Source: Pseudothauera rhizosphaerae
Lineage (GTDB): Bacteria; Pseudomonadota; Gammaproteobacteria; Burkholderiales; Rhodocyclaceae
Reading direction: 5' to 3'
Assembly (NCBI RefSeq): GCF_004801305.1
Contig: NZ_SSOD01000020.1
Span: 33,806-97,805 of the forward strand
Length of the DNA: 64,000 bases
Of this stretch, positions 38,974 through 48,535 are shown piece by piece. Each line of letters opens with the position of its first letter. Within the stretch, counting starts at the first letter, position 1. A model generated the notes under the pieces. It searched no databases and was not told the DNA's origin. It saw only the letters and a list, made by a program, of their open reading frames with translations. The translations under genes and the position numbers were made by a program.

Positions 38974-40767
38974 TCAGTAGGTGCGCTTGGCGAGCGCGAT
39001 GGGTTCCACGTCGTCGGACAGGGGCTTCAGGTTCACCGGCTTGTAGTCGAGGCGATTGCCGTCGCGGTACCACAGGGTGTGCTTGAGCCAGTTCTGGTCG
39101 TCGCGGCCATTAGGATGCTCGGCGGTGTCCGGCGCGTCGTCGCGCACGTGGGCGCCGCGGGATTCCTTGCGGGCCTCGGCCGACACCATGGTCGCCTTGG
39201 CAACTTCGATCAGGTTGTCGAGTTCGAGCGCTTCGGTGCGCGCGGTGTTCCACACCTTGGACTTGTCGGCGATCTCGGTATGCAGCGACTGTTCGGCCAC
39301 TTCCAGGATGCGGGTGACGCCTTCGGACAGCAGGTCCTTGAAGCGGAACACGCCGGCGTGCTTCTGCATGGTGCGCTGCATGGTCAGGCGAACTTCATGC
39401 ACGTCGGTGCCGCTCTTCTGGCTTTCCAGGCGGGCGATGCGGGCCAGCGAAGCGTCGGCGGCGTCGTCCGGCAGCGGCTTCAGCGTCAGATTGCCGGACT
39501 TGAAGTCCTCGACCACGCTTTCGCCCGCGGACTTGCCGAACACCAGCAGGTCCAGCAGCGAGTTGGTGCCCAGGCGGTTGGCACCGTGCACCGAGGCGCA
39601 GGCACACTCGCCGGCGGCGTAGAAACCGACCACCGGGGTGTTCGGATTGCCGTCCTTCGGTGCGATGACCTGGCCCTTATAGTTGGTCGGGATGCCGCCC
39701 ATCTGGTAGTGGGCGGTCGGCACCACCGGGATCGGCGCCTTGATCGGGTCCACACCGGCGAACTGGATGGAGATCTCACGAATGCCGGGCAGGCGCTTCA
39801 TGATGGTCTCGGGCGACAGGTGGGTGATGTCGAGCAGCACGTGGTCCTTGTCGGCACCGCAGCCACGGCCTTCGTTGATTTCCGTGACCATGGAGCGGGA
39901 CACGACGTCGCGGGAGGCGAGGTCCTTCAGGTTGGGCGCGTAGCGCTCCATGAAGCGCTCGCCGCTGCTGTTGCGCAGGATGCCGCCTTCGCCGCGCACG
40001 CCTTCGGTGATCAGCACGCCCGCGCCGGCCACGCCGGTGGGGTGGAACTGCCAGAACTCCATGTCTTCCAGCGGGATGCCGGCGCGCGCCGCCATGCCCA
40101 GGCCGTCGCCGGTGTTGATGAAGGCGTTGGTGGAGCTGTAGAAGATGCGGCCCGCGCCGCCGGTGGCGAAGATGGTCGCCTTGGCGTGGAAGATGGAGAC
40201 CTCGCCGGTTTCCATCTCGATCGCGGTCACGCCGAGCACGTCGCCGGCGCTGTTGCGGATCAGGTCCAGCGCGTTCCATTCGACGAAGAACTGGGTGTTG
40301 GCGCGCACGTTGCGCTGGTAGAGCGCGTGCAGCATGGCGTGGCCGGTACGGTCGGCAGCGGCACAGGAACGCATCACCGGCGCCTGGCCGTAGTTCATGG
40401 AGTGGCCGCCGAACGGGCGCTGGTAGATCTTGCCGTTGTCGGTACGGTCGAAGGGCATGCCGTAGTGTTCGAGTTCGACCACCACTTCGTTGGCCTTCTT
40501 CACCATGAACTCGATGGAATCCTGGTCGCCCAGCCAGTCCGACCCCTTCACGGTGTCGTACATGTGCCAGTGCCAGTTGTCCTCGGTGGTGTTGCCCAGG
40601 GAGGCCGCCACCCCGCCCTGCGCCGCCACGGTGTGGGAGCGGGTGGGGAAGACCTTGGTCAGCACGGCGGTCTTGAGGCCGGCTTCGGAAAGTTGCAGCG
40701 CGGCGCGCAGGCCGGCGCCACCGGCGCCGACGATGACCGCATCAAAGGTACGCTTCGCGACGTTCAC
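38974..40767 (-). CDS. sdhA: succinate dehydrogenase flavoprotein subunit
   Basis: A 597-residue flavoprotein. The dinucleotide motif [16 protein letters not shown], His45 in [10 protein letters not shown] (the covalent FAD site) and the [18 protein letters not shown] region are visible. It oxidises succinate to fumarate on the cytosolic side of the membrane. GTG at 40767 was chosen with GGAGG eight bases upstream; the alternative GTG at 40782 would overlap sdhD. The start of sdhA lies two bases after the sdhD stop. Confidence 0.98.
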   Translation of the reverse strand: MNVAKRTFDAVIVGAGGAGLRAALQLSEAGLKTAVLTKVFPTRSHTVAAQGGVAASLGNTTEDNWHWHMYDTVKGSDWLGDQDSIEFMVKKANEVVVELEHYGMPFDRTDNGKIYQRPFGGHSMNYGQAPVMRSCAAADRTGHAMLHALYQRNVRANTQFFVEWNALDLIRNSAGDVLGVTAIEMETGEVSIFHAKATIFATGGAGRIFYSSTNAFINTGDGLGMAARAGIPLEDMEFWQFHPTGVAGAGVLITEGVRGEGGILRNSSGERFMERYAPNLKDLASRDVVSRSMVTEINEGRGCGADKDHVLLDITHLSPETIMKRLPGIREISIQFAGVDPIKAPIPVVPTAHYQMGGIPTNYKGQVIAPKDGNPNTPVVGFYAAGECACASVHGANRLGTNSLLDLLVFGKSAGESVVEDFKSGNLTLKPLPDDAADASLARIARLESQKSGTDVHEVRLTMQRTMQKHAGVFRFKDLLSEGVTRILEVAEQSLHTEIADKSKVWNTARTEALELDNLIEVAKATMVSAEARKESRGAHVRDDAPDTAEHPNGRDDQNWLKHTLWYRDGNRLDYKPVNLKPLSDDVEPIALAKRTY

Positions 40768-40769
40768 GC

Positions 40770-41114
40770 TTACAGCCTCCACAGAATCTGGGCAGCCCAG
40801 CCGGCGTAGCCGATGAGCAGGAAAAGGGTGACGAGGTGCAGGGCGAGGCGCAGGCCATCCGGTTTGACGTAGTCCATCCAGATGTCGCGCACGCCGATCC
40901 AGGCGTGATAGAACACAGACAGGAAGAAGAGGAAGGAGAGGAACTTGAACGGACCGTTCGCGAAAAGACCCGACCAGGCTTCATGGGACAGCTCCGGCAG
41001 GGTCAGCGCACAGATCGCGAACACGACCGTGTAGAGCGCCATGTAAACGGCGGTCGCGCGCTGCGCGATCCAGTCCTTCAGCCCGTAGTGGGCGCCGACG
41101 ATTTTGCGATTCAC
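40770..41114 (-). CDS. sdhD: succinate dehydrogenase membrane anchor subunit
   Basis: A 114-residue protein with three membrane helices, starting at a GTG that overlaps the sdhC stop by four bases (GTGA). The family stretch [17 protein letters not shown] and the tail [20 protein letters not shown] are clear. It anchors SdhAB and binds quinone and heme with SdhC. Confidence 0.95.
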   Translation of the reverse strand: MNRKIVGAHYGLKDWIAQRATAVYMALYTVVFAICALTLPELSHEAWSGLFANGPFKFLSFLFFLSVFYHAWIGVRDIWMDYVKPDGLRLALHLVTLFLLIGYAGWAAQILWRL

Positions 41115-41497
41115 CACAGTGCCACCCCGATAATCACGGTGAGCACGATGCTCACGATCAGAACGATGCGCGACGTGCTGCGCGCGGCCTGCAGCTCCAG
41201 GCCCTTGTGGAGGTCCAGCGCGAGGAAGCGGATGCCGGCACAGAAGTGGTGCAGGAAGGCCCACAGCAGACCGATGAGGATCAGCTTGGCGAGCGGATGG
41301 CCGACGATGGCCTCGAAGGTGGCAAAGCCTTCCTGCGAAAGGCTGCGATCCAGCAGGTACAGCAGGAAAGGCAGCAGCAGGAATAGCCCCGCTCCACTGA
41401 CCCGGTGAAGAATCGACACGATCCCCGGCAGTGGCAGCCGGATCTCGTGAACGGCCAGATGCTTCGGCCTCGGTTTGCGCACAGTCACTTCTGACAT
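41111..41497 (-). CDS. sdhC: succinate dehydrogenase cytochrome b556 subunit
   Basis: A 128-residue three-helix membrane protein. SdhC features are PGIVSILHRVSGAGLFLLL near the start (quinone-site Ser/Arg) and LHHFCAGIRFLALD with the heme-ligand histidine. It starts with an ATG after GAGGGG. It opens the sdhCDAB-sdhE-gltA run. Upstream on the minus strand a TATAAT lies at 41557-41562, which could be the operon's -10 element; no good -35 was seen. Confidence 0.96.
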   Translation of the reverse strand: MSEVTVRKPRPKHLAVHEIRLPLPGIVSILHRVSGAGLFLLLPFLLYLLDRSLSQEGFATFEAIVGHPLAKLILIGLLWAFLHHFCAGIRFLALDLHKGLELQAARSTSRIVLIVSIVLTVIIGVALW

Positions 41498-41606
41498 GAA
41501 GTTTCCCCTCTACATGTGCGGCGGAAATTCCCGCCGCGACTCCCAAAAAGGACCGGATTATATCTCGGCCGATCCGTCGAGACCGCCCGCCGGCAAGGCT
41601 TTCGAC

Positions 41607-42335
41607 TCAGTTCAGCTCGTTCAGGTAGAAATGCTCCGCGGTCAAGTACAGCCCGCGGCGCCATTCCACCGGTTTGTCTCCATAGGTATAGGTGACGCGC
41701 TCCACGGACAGCAGCGGCGTCCCCTCGGCCACCTTCAGTGCCTCGGCGGTGGAGCGGTCTGCGCCCACCGCGCGGATACGTTCCTGCGCGCGGATCATGC
41801 GCAGGCCGAAACGGGTTTCGAACAGGCTGTAGAGCGAACCGTTCCAGTCCTGGAGCGTCTCCATCGACAAGCCCTGGAAGATTTCGCCCGGCAGATAGAT
41901 CTCGTCGATCACCACCGGCTTCATGGCAAAACGCAGCAGTCGGCGGAGGATGATGATCGGCGCACCCAGCTCGATGCCGAGCATGCGCGAGGCTTCCTGC
42001 CCCGCCTTGGCTTTCCAGCAATCGAGCGGGATGCTCTGGGGGTGGGAGATGTCGCCATCCATCGGCACCAGGCGCAGAAAGCGGAAGAAGGAGCGCGGAT
42101 CGTTGTGCGAGGCGACGAAGGTGCCCTTGCCCTGCTTGCGGATCAGGAGATTCTCGGCGGCCATCTCGTCGATGGCCTTGCGCACGGTACCCTGGGATAC
42201 ACTGAAGCGTGCCGCGAGTTCCTGCTCGCTGGGAATCGCCTGGCCGGGGCGCCATTCCCCCGCTTCAAGCGCCTGAAGGATCAGGGTCTTGATCTGACGA
42301 TAGAGCGGGCTGAAGGTGGGCGATTCCTGGGTCAT
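41607..42335 (-). CDS. GntR/UTRA-family transcriptional regulator
   Basis: A 242-residue HutC/FarR-type GntR regulator. The winged helix-turn-helix lies at residues about 8-75 (PSEQELAARFSVSQGTVRKA, then GKGTFVASHNDPRSF) and the UTRA ligand domain at about 95-240 (LRFAMKPVVIDEIYLPG, then VERVTYTYGDKPVEWRRG). It sits between mdh (divergent) and sdhC (downstream, 109 bases). A palindrome in its promoter recurs upstream of acnB, so it likely controls TCA enzymes. The effector is unknown. Confidence 0.9.
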   Translation of the reverse strand: MTQESPTFSPLYRQIKTLILQALEAGEWRPGQAIPSEQELAARFSVSQGTVRKAIDEMAAENLLIRKQGKGTFVASHNDPRSFFRFLRLVPMDGDISHPQSIPLDCWKAKAGQEASRMLGIELGAPIIILRRLLRFAMKPVVIDEIYLPGEIFQGLSMETLQDWNGSLYSLFETRFGLRMIRAQERIRAVGADRSTAEALKVAEGTPLLSVERVTYTYGDKPVEWRRGLYLTAEHFYLNELN

Positions 42336-42382
42336 CCGCGTATTTCAGCACAAAAATTTTTAGTCGTCTATGGTTACTCTAA

Positions 42383-42398
42383 TGTCTTATATAAGACA
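42383..42398. promoter_or_regulatory. candidate GntR operator between gntR and mdh
   Basis: A 16-bp perfect palindrome with the arms TGTCTTAT and ATAAGACA. It covers the putative -10 of the gntR promoter and lies just upstream of the mdh -35. A nearly identical element lies upstream of acnB. A further half-site (AAAGACAT) follows at 42399-42406. Confidence 0.65.
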
Positions 42399-42416
42399 AA
42401 AGACATGAATTGACAG
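42388..42416 (-). promoter_or_regulatory. putative gntR promoter
   Basis: On the minus strand CTGTCA at 42416-42411 and TATATA at 42393-42388 are spaced 17 bases. The -10 lies inside the palindrome, so a bound repressor would shut off its own gene. Confidence 0.4.
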
Positions 42417-42438
42417 CATTCCGACTTGCTTCTACCAT
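42410..42438 (+). promoter_or_regulatory. putative mdh promoter
   Basis: TTGACA at 42410-42415 is a perfect -35 and TACCAT at 42433-42438 a partial -10, with 17 bases between. It starts 12 bases after the palindrome, giving an mdh leader of about 105 bases. Confidence 0.55.
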
Positions 42439-42550
42439 CCTCCCGCCCCGAGTTCTGAGCGTCGCCCCGCCGGATTTCCGTCCCCAGGCACGCAGCACAG
42501 GGCGCACGACCGAACCCATCCAGACCGTCTTGAATTGAGGGAGTCATCAC

Positions 42551-43543
42551 ATGAGCAAAGCCCCCGTCCGCGTTGCCGTGACCGGCGCAGCCGGCCAGAT
42601 CGGCTACAGCCTGCTGTTCCGCATCGCCGCTGGTGAACTGCTGGGCAAGGACCAGCCCGTCATCCTGCAACTGCTCGACCTGCCCCAGGCCCAGAAGGCG
42701 GTCAAGGGCGTCATCATGGAACTGGAAGACTGCGCCTTCCCGCTGCTGGCCGGCGTGGTCGCCACCGACGACCCCAACGTCGCCTTCAAAGACGCCAACA
42801 TCGCCCTGCTGGTCGGCGCACGTCCGCGCGGCCCCGGCATGGAACGCAAGGACCTGCTGACCGAAAACGCCAAGATCTTCACCGTCCAGGGCGCGGCCAT
42901 CGGCCAGTACGCCGATCCGGACATCAAGGTGCTGGTGGTGGGCAACCCCTGCAACACCAACGCCTACATCGCCAAGGAAGTGGCGGTGAAGTACGGCCGC
43001 GTCAAGGCCAAGAACTTCACCGGCATGCTGCGCCTGGACCACAACCGTGCCCTGTCGCAACTGGCCGCCAAGACCGGCCGCGACGTCGCCAGCCTGAAAA
43101 GCCTGGTGGTGTGGGGCAACCACTCCCCCACCATGTACGCCGACTACCGCTACGTCACCTCCAACGGCGACAAGGTCAAGGCGCTGATCAACGACGAAGC
43201 CTGGAACAAGGACGTGTTCCTGCCCACCGTCGGCAAGCGCGGCGCCGCCATCATCGAAGCGCGCGGCCTGTCGTCTGCCGCTTCCGCCGCCAACGCCGCC
43301 ATCGACCACGTGCGCGACTGGGTGCTCGGCTCCAAGGGCGAATGGGTCACCATGGGCATCCCGTCGGACGGTTCCTACGGCATCCCAGAAGGCATCATCT
43401 TCGGCTTCCCGGTCACCACCGAGAACGGCGAATACAAGATCGTCCAGGGCCTGGAAATCGATGCCTTCTCGCAGGAACGCATCAACATCACCCTGGCCGA
43501 ACTGCAGGAAGAGCGCGAAGGCGTCAAGGATCTGCTGGCCTGA
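42551..43543 (+). CDS. mdh: malate dehydrogenase
   Basis: A 330-residue NAD-dependent malate dehydrogenase of the cytosolic-type family used by many Betaproteobacteria. The start [20 protein letters not shown] holds the nucleotide-binding motif. The active-site loop has [15 protein letters not shown], and [15 protein letters not shown] bears the catalytic histidine. It oxidises malate to oxaloacetate for citrate synthase. It is divergent from gntR and followed by a strong terminator and a CitE-like lyase gene. Confidence 0.97.
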   Translation: MSKAPVRVAVTGAAGQIGYSLLFRIAAGELLGKDQPVILQLLDLPQAQKAVKGVIMELEDCAFPLLAGVVATDDPNVAFKDANIALLVGARPRGPGMERKDLLTENAKIFTVQGAAIGQYADPDIKVLVVGNPCNTNAYIAKEVAVKYGRVKAKNFTGMLRLDHNRALSQLAAKTGRDVASLKSLVVWGNHSPTMYADYRYVTSNGDKVKALINDEAWNKDVFLPTVGKRGAAIIEARGLSSAASAANAAIDHVRDWVLGSKGEWVTMGIPSDGSYGIPEGIIFGFPVTTENGEYKIVQGLEIDAFSQERINITLAELQEEREGVKDLLA

Positions 43544-43564
43544 TCCTCCCGCCCCCGCAATGAA

Positions 43565-43594
43565 AGGCGCACGGCTGCGGCCGTGCGCCTTTTT
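43565..43594 (+). terminator. intrinsic terminator after mdh
   Basis: Arms AGGCGCACGGC and GCCGTGCGCCT (11 bp, 4-base loop) are followed by TTTTT. It lies 22 bases after the mdh stop. Confidence 0.88.
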
Positions 43595-43644
43595 CGTTCA
43601 CGGTGCTATCCTTCGCCGCCACCGACCACGCTCGAAGGCAAACG

Positions 43645-44640
43645 ATGTCCCACGCCCCCCACCCTCGCGACGTGCTGTTCGCAGGTGAAAAGCCCTTCCC
43701 CGCCCTGCCCGCCGTTGACCACTACGCCGGCTCGGAAAAGTTGATGCTGAAAGCGCTCGCGCTGCAGAACGAACTCGGCCCGGTGTTCGACATCACCTGT
43801 GACTGCGAGGACGGCGCCCGTGCCGGTGCGGAAGCGGAACACGCGCGCATGGTGGCCGGCGTGGTCGATTCGGCGGAGAACCGCCACGGTCGCGTCGGCG
43901 CCCGCATCCACGACATCACTCATCCCCACTGGCAGGCCGATCTGGACATCCTGGTGCGCGGCGCAGGCAAGCGGCTGGCCTTCATCACCCTGCCCAAGGT
44001 CCGCTCGGCGGCCGATACGGCCGCGCAGATCGCCGCATTGCGCCGTGCCGAACAGGCGGCCGGCCTGGCCAGGCCGCTGCCGGTCCATGTGCTGATCGAA
44101 ACCCACGGGGCACTGCGCGAAGTGTGGGCGATTGCCGCGCTTGACGGCGTGGAGTCGCTGGACTTCGGCCTGATGGATTTCGTCTCGGGCCACCACGGCG
44201 CGATTCCCGGCTCCGCGATGAAGAGTCCCGGCCAGTTCGAGCACCCGCTGATCGTCCGCGCCAAAACCGAGATCGCCGCCGCCGCGCTTGCCAACGGCGT
44301 GGTGCCCTCGCACAACGTCACCACCGAACTGAAGGACGTGGACACCATCCGCCGCGACGCCGAACGCGCCCGCCGCGAGTTCGGCTACCTGCGCATGTGG
44401 AGCATCCACCCGAACCAGATCCGCCCCATCGTCGAGGCGATGCAGCCGGACTTCTCCGAAGTGGAGGAAGCGGCAGCCATCCTCGCCGCAGCCCAGGACG
44501 CCCACTGGGGCCCGATCCAGCACGGCGGCAGGCTGCACGACCGTGCCTCCTACCGCTATTACTGGGAACTCCTCGAGCGCGCGCGCCAGACCGGCATGGC
44601 CTTGCCGGCCGACGCGTCGCGGCGCTTCTTCGCCGGCTAG
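43645..44640 (+). CDS. HpcH/HpaI-CitE-like CoA ester lyase
   Basis: A 331-residue lyase of the citE/malyl-CoA lyase superfamily. FDITCDCEDGARAGAEAEHA (metal-binding region), RIHDITHPHWQADLDIL, HVLIETHGALREVW and WSIHPNQIRPIVEA are the characteristic segments. It cleaves or forms acyl-CoA esters such as malyl- or citramalyl-CoA; the substrate is unclear. The ATG at 43645 has GAAGG upstream. Location beside mdh fits a malyl-CoA or related C4/C5 route. Its stop shares CTAG with the convergent next gene. Confidence 0.85.
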   Translation: MSHAPHPRDVLFAGEKPFPALPAVDHYAGSEKLMLKALALQNELGPVFDITCDCEDGARAGAEAEHARMVAGVVDSAENRHGRVGARIHDITHPHWQADLDILVRGAGKRLAFITLPKVRSAADTAAQIAALRRAEQAAGLARPLPVHVLIETHGALREVWAIAALDGVESLDFGLMDFVSGHHGAIPGSAMKSPGQFEHPLIVRAKTEIAAAALANGVVPSHNVTTELKDVDTIRRDAERARREFGYLRMWSIHPNQIRPIVEAMQPDFSEVEEAAAILAAAQDAHWGPIQHGGRLHDRASYRYYWELLERARQTGMALPADASRRFFAG

Positions 44641-45503
44641 GCGCTGCCGGACCGCTTGGCAGGCGGTTTGGCGGGCGGTTTCGCGCCGGCCGGCGCCGTG
44701 GTCTTGACGGGAGCAGCGGCCTTGGCCGGTGCCGCGGGCTTGGCAGAAGCCGCAGGCTTGGCCGGTTTCACGGGCTTGGCCGCTGCGGCAGCCTTGCTGG
44801 CGGATGCGGCAGCCTGCACCTGTGCCGCAATCTCGATGGGGGCCTTGACGGGCGCTTTCGCCTTGGCCGGCGCCTTGGGCTTGGCGGATGCGGCGGGCTT
44901 TGCCGGTACGGCGGGTTTGGCCGGCGTCCTGGACTTGGCCGGCGTCGCAGGCTTGGCGGCGGCCACAGACTTGGCGGGTGTCGCAGGCTTGAGGGGTGCC
45001 GCGGGCTTGACCGCAGGCGCAGGCTTGGCGGGTTTGGCAGGGGCTGCGACCTTGGCCGCCGTCGTTGCGGCACTGCTCGCAGCCGGCTTTACCGCCGGCT
45101 TGGCCGGTTTCGCTACAGGCTTGGCCGGCTTCTGCGAAGCCGCAGCCCGCTTCGGTGCAGGCGACTTTTGCGGCGCAGCCTTTACGGGTGCCGCAGCGGG
45201 TGCCGGCTTGGGCTGGCGCTCCACCGCCGGTTCGGCGGCGGCCTGCACGGCGGGCAGCCAGGGCAGGAAGAAATCGATGGCCGGCGGCTGGACGTCGCGC
45301 CCGGCAGCGAGTGCCGGCAGCCACGGACTGGGCAGATGGGCAAGCGTGTCCAGCCAGAGTTGCCACTGGCTGTCGACGAACTGCTGCCAGGTTTCGAACG
45401 GCTGCACCCAGGCGTTCAGCCATGAGCCGGAAAGCTCCGCATACGGTACGAACAACGGCTCCGCAAACCGGCCCTGATGATAGGGGAAATCACTCCATTT
45501 CAT
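44637..45503 (-). CDS. Lys/Ala/Pro-repeat protein, possibly DNA- or PHA-granule-associated
   Basis: A 288-residue protein of two parts. Residues 1-85 are non-repetitive and Trp-rich (WSDFPYHQGRFAEP, WLNAWVQPFETWQQFVDSQW). Residues about 95-288 are a low-complexity Lys-Ala-Pro array of PAKPA-type units, similar to histone H1-like or AlgP-like tails, and to the C-terminus of PhaM. The tail is positively charged and likely binds DNA or polyphosphate-like polymers. GAGGAG lies upstream of the ATG. The N-terminal family was not recognised; a phasin-like role is a guess. Repeat variation between strains is likely. Confidence 0.7.
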   Translation of the reverse strand: MKWSDFPYHQGRFAEPLFVPYAELSGSWLNAWVQPFETWQQFVDSQWQLWLDTLAHLPSPWLPALAAGRDVQPPAIDFFLPWLPAVQAAAEPAVERQPKPAPAAAPVKAAPQKSPAPKRAAASQKPAKPVAKPAKPAVKPAASSAATTAAKVAAPAKPAKPAPAVKPAAPLKPATPAKSVAAAKPATPAKSRTPAKPAVPAKPAASAKPKAPAKAKAPVKAPIEIAAQVQAAASASKAAAAAKPVKPAKPAASAKPAAPAKAAAPVKTTAPAGAKPPAKPPAKRSGSA

Positions 45504-45759
45504 CCTGCACTCCTCGTCGGAACAGTGGATTCGGGTGCAGCTTACTCCACCCGGATTGCGTTTTGCATCCCGCTTCCGGATATTCGCCGTTAATTTATTC
45601 GGCCGCAGGCCGTCATTGTCCTTGTCCCGACCGGTGGCAGGACTCGGCATGCAGTGATAATGTGTGACGCGCATTTCGCCCAGCCGGCGCGGGAAGTCAT
45701 GTATCAGACAACCCGCCCCGGGTGGCCGCCGCCAGCAACCGTTCGCCCGCCCACACACG

Positions 45760-48291
45760 ATGGATGACAGAGCCTCCGACGCCGACCCCGCAGAACAGAC
45801 CGTTCTCAGTGCGCTGATTTCCTCCGAGGTGCCGGTCGGCCAGATCGCGCGTGCCGGCATCCTCGAGTGCGGGCCGGATCTGCCGCTGTGCGAGGCCGCG
45901 CGGCGCATGAGTGTGGCCCACGTCAGTTCCATCCTGGTGGTCGACGGGGACCGCACGGTCGGCATCTGGACCGAGCGCGATGCGCTCGGCGTCGATTTCG
46001 ACGATCCCGACAGCTTCAATCGCCCCATCCGCGAGGTCATGAGTACGCCGGTACGCACCGTCGCACGCAACCTCAGCCTGCAGGAACTGGCGATCCGCTT
46101 CCGCGACGAACACGTCCGCCACTATCTCGTGGTGGACGAGGACGGCCAGCGCTGTGGCATCGTCACCCAGACCGACGTGGTGCTCAATCAGGGTATCGAG
46201 CATTACCTGAAGCTGCGCAAGCTCGACTCGGTCATCAAGGGCGGTCTGCAACTGCTGCCGGAAACCATGCCGCTGTCGGAAGCCGCGCACCACATGCGCA
46301 ACAGCGCGCAGGACGCCGTGGTGGTCGCCTACGCGGACGGCGAATTCGGCATCCTCACCGAGCGCGACCTCACCCGGCTGGTGGCCGACCGTGCCGGCAA
46401 CCGTCCGGTGGGCGAACTGTCCACCCGTCCGCTGATGACCGTCAGCGAGGATGCCAGCCTGTACCACGTGCGCTGCCTGCTCGCCGATCACCGCATCCGC
46501 CACATCGGCGTGAGGCGCGAGGACGGCGCCCTGGCCGACCTGGTCAGCTTCAAGGACATCCTGTCGGGCATGGAACTGGTCTATGTGCATGAGCTGCAGC
46601 ACGCTCTGCGCGAACGCGACCTCGCACTCAACGCCTCCCAGCGCAACCTGCACCTGGCCGAAAAGGTCATCGAAAGCTCGCTCGAAGGCATCCTGGTCAC
46701 CGACGAGAACGCCCGCATCGTCTCGGTGAACCCCGCCTTCACCCGCCTCACCGGCTACATGCCCGGGGAGGTGCTGGGGCGCAACCCTTCCCTGCTCAAT
46801 TCCGGCCGCCAGGACAAGGCCTTCTACCAGGGGATGTGGGAACGCCTGAGCGCCGAAGGCCAGTGGCAGGGCGAAATCTGGAACCGCCGCAAGAGCGGCG
46901 AGCTGTACCCGGAACTGCTCACCATCACCGCCATCCGCGACCGCGACGGGCGGCTGACCAATTACGCGGCGGTGTTCAGCGACATCAGCCAGTTGAAGGA
47001 AAACGAGGCCCACATCCGCCACCTCGCCTACTTCGACCCGCTCACCGGGCTGCCCAACCGCCGCCTGCTCGAAGACCGCCTGCAGGTCGCCCTGGCGCAC
47101 GCCCACCGCAACCGCAACCGCACCGGGCTGCTGTTCATCGACCTGGACCGCTTCAAGCGCATCAACGACAGCCTGGGCCACGAGGTGGGCGACCACCTGC
47201 TGGTGGAAATCGCGCGCCGCCTGTGCTCCTGCCTGCGCGAGGACGACACGGTGGCGCGCATGGGCGGCGACGAGTTCGTCGCCGTGCTGAGCGACATCGC
47301 CGACCCGGACGACGCCGCCCACACCGCCACCCGCATCATCGAGGCCCTGCGCCGGCCGGTACAGATCGGCGAGCACGAACTCACGGTAACCACCAGCGTC
47401 GGCATCAGCATCTTCCCCGACGACGGGAGGGAGGCCACGACGCTGATCAAGAACGCCGACACCGCCATGTACCGCGCCAAGGCCGAAGGACGCAACGCCT
47501 TCCAGCTCTACCAGCCGGCGATGAACGCCCGCTCGCTGGAACACCTGGCGCTGGAAAGCGCACTGCACCGCGCGCTGGAGCGTGACGAACTGGTCCTGCA
47601 CTTCCAGCCCCTGGTCGAGATCGCCGGCGGCCGCACCGTGGCCGCCGAGGCGCTGCTGCGCTGGCGCCACCCGGAGCTGGGACTGGTGTCGCCGGCCGAT
47701 TTCATCCCGCTGGCCGAGGAAACCGGCCTGATCGTGCCGATCGGCGAATGGGTATTGCGCACCGCCTGTCTGCAGCATCGCCGCTGGCGCGAACTCGGCC
47801 ACGCCAACCTGCGCATGCTGGTGAACATTTCCGCGCGCCAGTTCCGCGACGACAACCTGGCGGACCTGGTGGCCAGGGTCGTGCACGAGACCGCCATGCC
47901 CGCGGGCCTGCTGACCCTGGAGCTGACCGAAAGCATGCTGATGGAAAACAGCAGCCGCGGCATCGACGTGCTCGAAAGATTGCGCCGGCTGGGCGTGCGG
48001 CTGGCGCTGGACGATTTCGGCACCGGCTACTCCTCGCTCGCCTACCTGAAGCGCTTCCCCATCGACGAGTTGAAGATCGACCGCCTGTTCATCCGCGACA
48101 TCGAGCGCAACCCGGAAGACGCGGCCATCGCCGACGCCATCGTCAAGCTCGCCCACAGCCTGGGCCTGCGCGTCGTCGCCGAAGGGGTGGAATCCGCGGC
48201 CCAACTGGACATCCTCGCCCGCCACGGCTGCGACCTGGCGCAGGGCTACCATTTCTGTCGGCCGGTGGAGGCCGCCCAGTTTCCGCTGTAA
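45760..48291 (+). CDS. CBS-PAS-GGDEF-EAL signalling protein
   Basis: An 843-residue cytosolic protein with no membrane helix. Two CBS pairs (about 25-280), a PAS domain (about 295-410), a GGDEF domain with GGDEF at residues 502-506 and an RxxD inhibitory site (REDD) just before it, and an EAL domain with EAL at 630-632 and DDFGTGYSSL further on. All key residues look intact, so both cyclic-di-GMP synthesis and breakdown are possible. CBS domains may sense adenosine nucleotides. The ATG at 45760 has no clear ribosome site, and the frame opens at 45664. Confidence 0.88.
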   Translation: MDDRASDADPAEQTVLSALISSEVPVGQIARAGILECGPDLPLCEAARRMSVAHVSSILVVDGDRTVGIWTERDALGVDFDDPDSFNRPIREVMSTPVRTVARNLSLQELAIRFRDEHVRHYLVVDEDGQRCGIVTQTDVVLNQGIEHYLKLRKLDSVIKGGLQLLPETMPLSEAAHHMRNSAQDAVVVAYADGEFGILTERDLTRLVADRAGNRPVGELSTRPLMTVSEDASLYHVRCLLADHRIRHIGVRREDGALADLVSFKDILSGMELVYVHELQHALRERDLALNASQRNLHLAEKVIESSLEGILVTDENARIVSVNPAFTRLTGYMPGEVLGRNPSLLNSGRQDKAFYQGMWERLSAEGQWQGEIWNRRKSGELYPELLTITAIRDRDGRLTNYAAVFSDISQLKENEAHIRHLAYFDPLTGLPNRRLLEDRLQVALAHAHRNRNRTGLLFIDLDRFKRINDSLGHEVGDHLLVEIARRLCSCLREDDTVARMGGDEFVAVLSDIADPDDAAHTATRIIEALRRPVQIGEHELTVTTSVGISIFPDDGREATTLIKNADTAMYRAKAEGRNAFQLYQPAMNARSLEHLALESALHRALERDELVLHFQPLVEIAGGRTVAAEALLRWRHPELGLVSPADFIPLAEETGLIVPIGEWVLRTACLQHRRWRELGHANLRMLVNISARQFRDDNLADLVARVVHETAMPAGLLTLELTESMLMENSSRGIDVLERLRRLGVRLALDDFGTGYSSLAYLKRFPIDELKIDRLFIRDIERNPEDAAIADAIVKLAHSLGLRVVAEGVESAAQLDILARHGCDLAQGYHFCRPVEAAQFPL

Positions 48292-48535
48292 CGCCCGACG
48301 CGTGTTTTTACGGTTTTTTTGCGGCGCTGCGTCTTTGAGGTTTCGTTACATTTCGGTAAGCTTCCACGCGGGTGTCCGTCCGCACTGGCGCGGGCGGGCA
48401 GGTTTTCGTGCCGGTCGGGCCGCCGCACGGCGAATGGATATGCCCATGCCAACCCGCCGCAACGACCGTCCCATGCCCCCAGCCTCCCCGGCTCGCCTCC
48501 GCAGCACCCCCCGTCAACCCGCCCGGTAAACACGC

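Noticed and set aside
41518..41537. 7-bp hairpin in the sdhC leader as gntR terminator
   Set aside because: No T-tract follows it on the minus strand, so it cannot be called a terminator with confidence.
42388..42416. Reading the gntR/mdh palindrome as a rho-independent terminator
   Set aside because: Its stem is A+T-rich with no loop, no following T-tract and lies between divergent genes, so an operator fits better.
44637..45503. Repetitive C-A-K-P coding stretch as a CRISPR or tandem-repeat array
   Set aside because: The repeat is imperfect at DNA level and continuous in one reading frame; it is a low-complexity protein tail.
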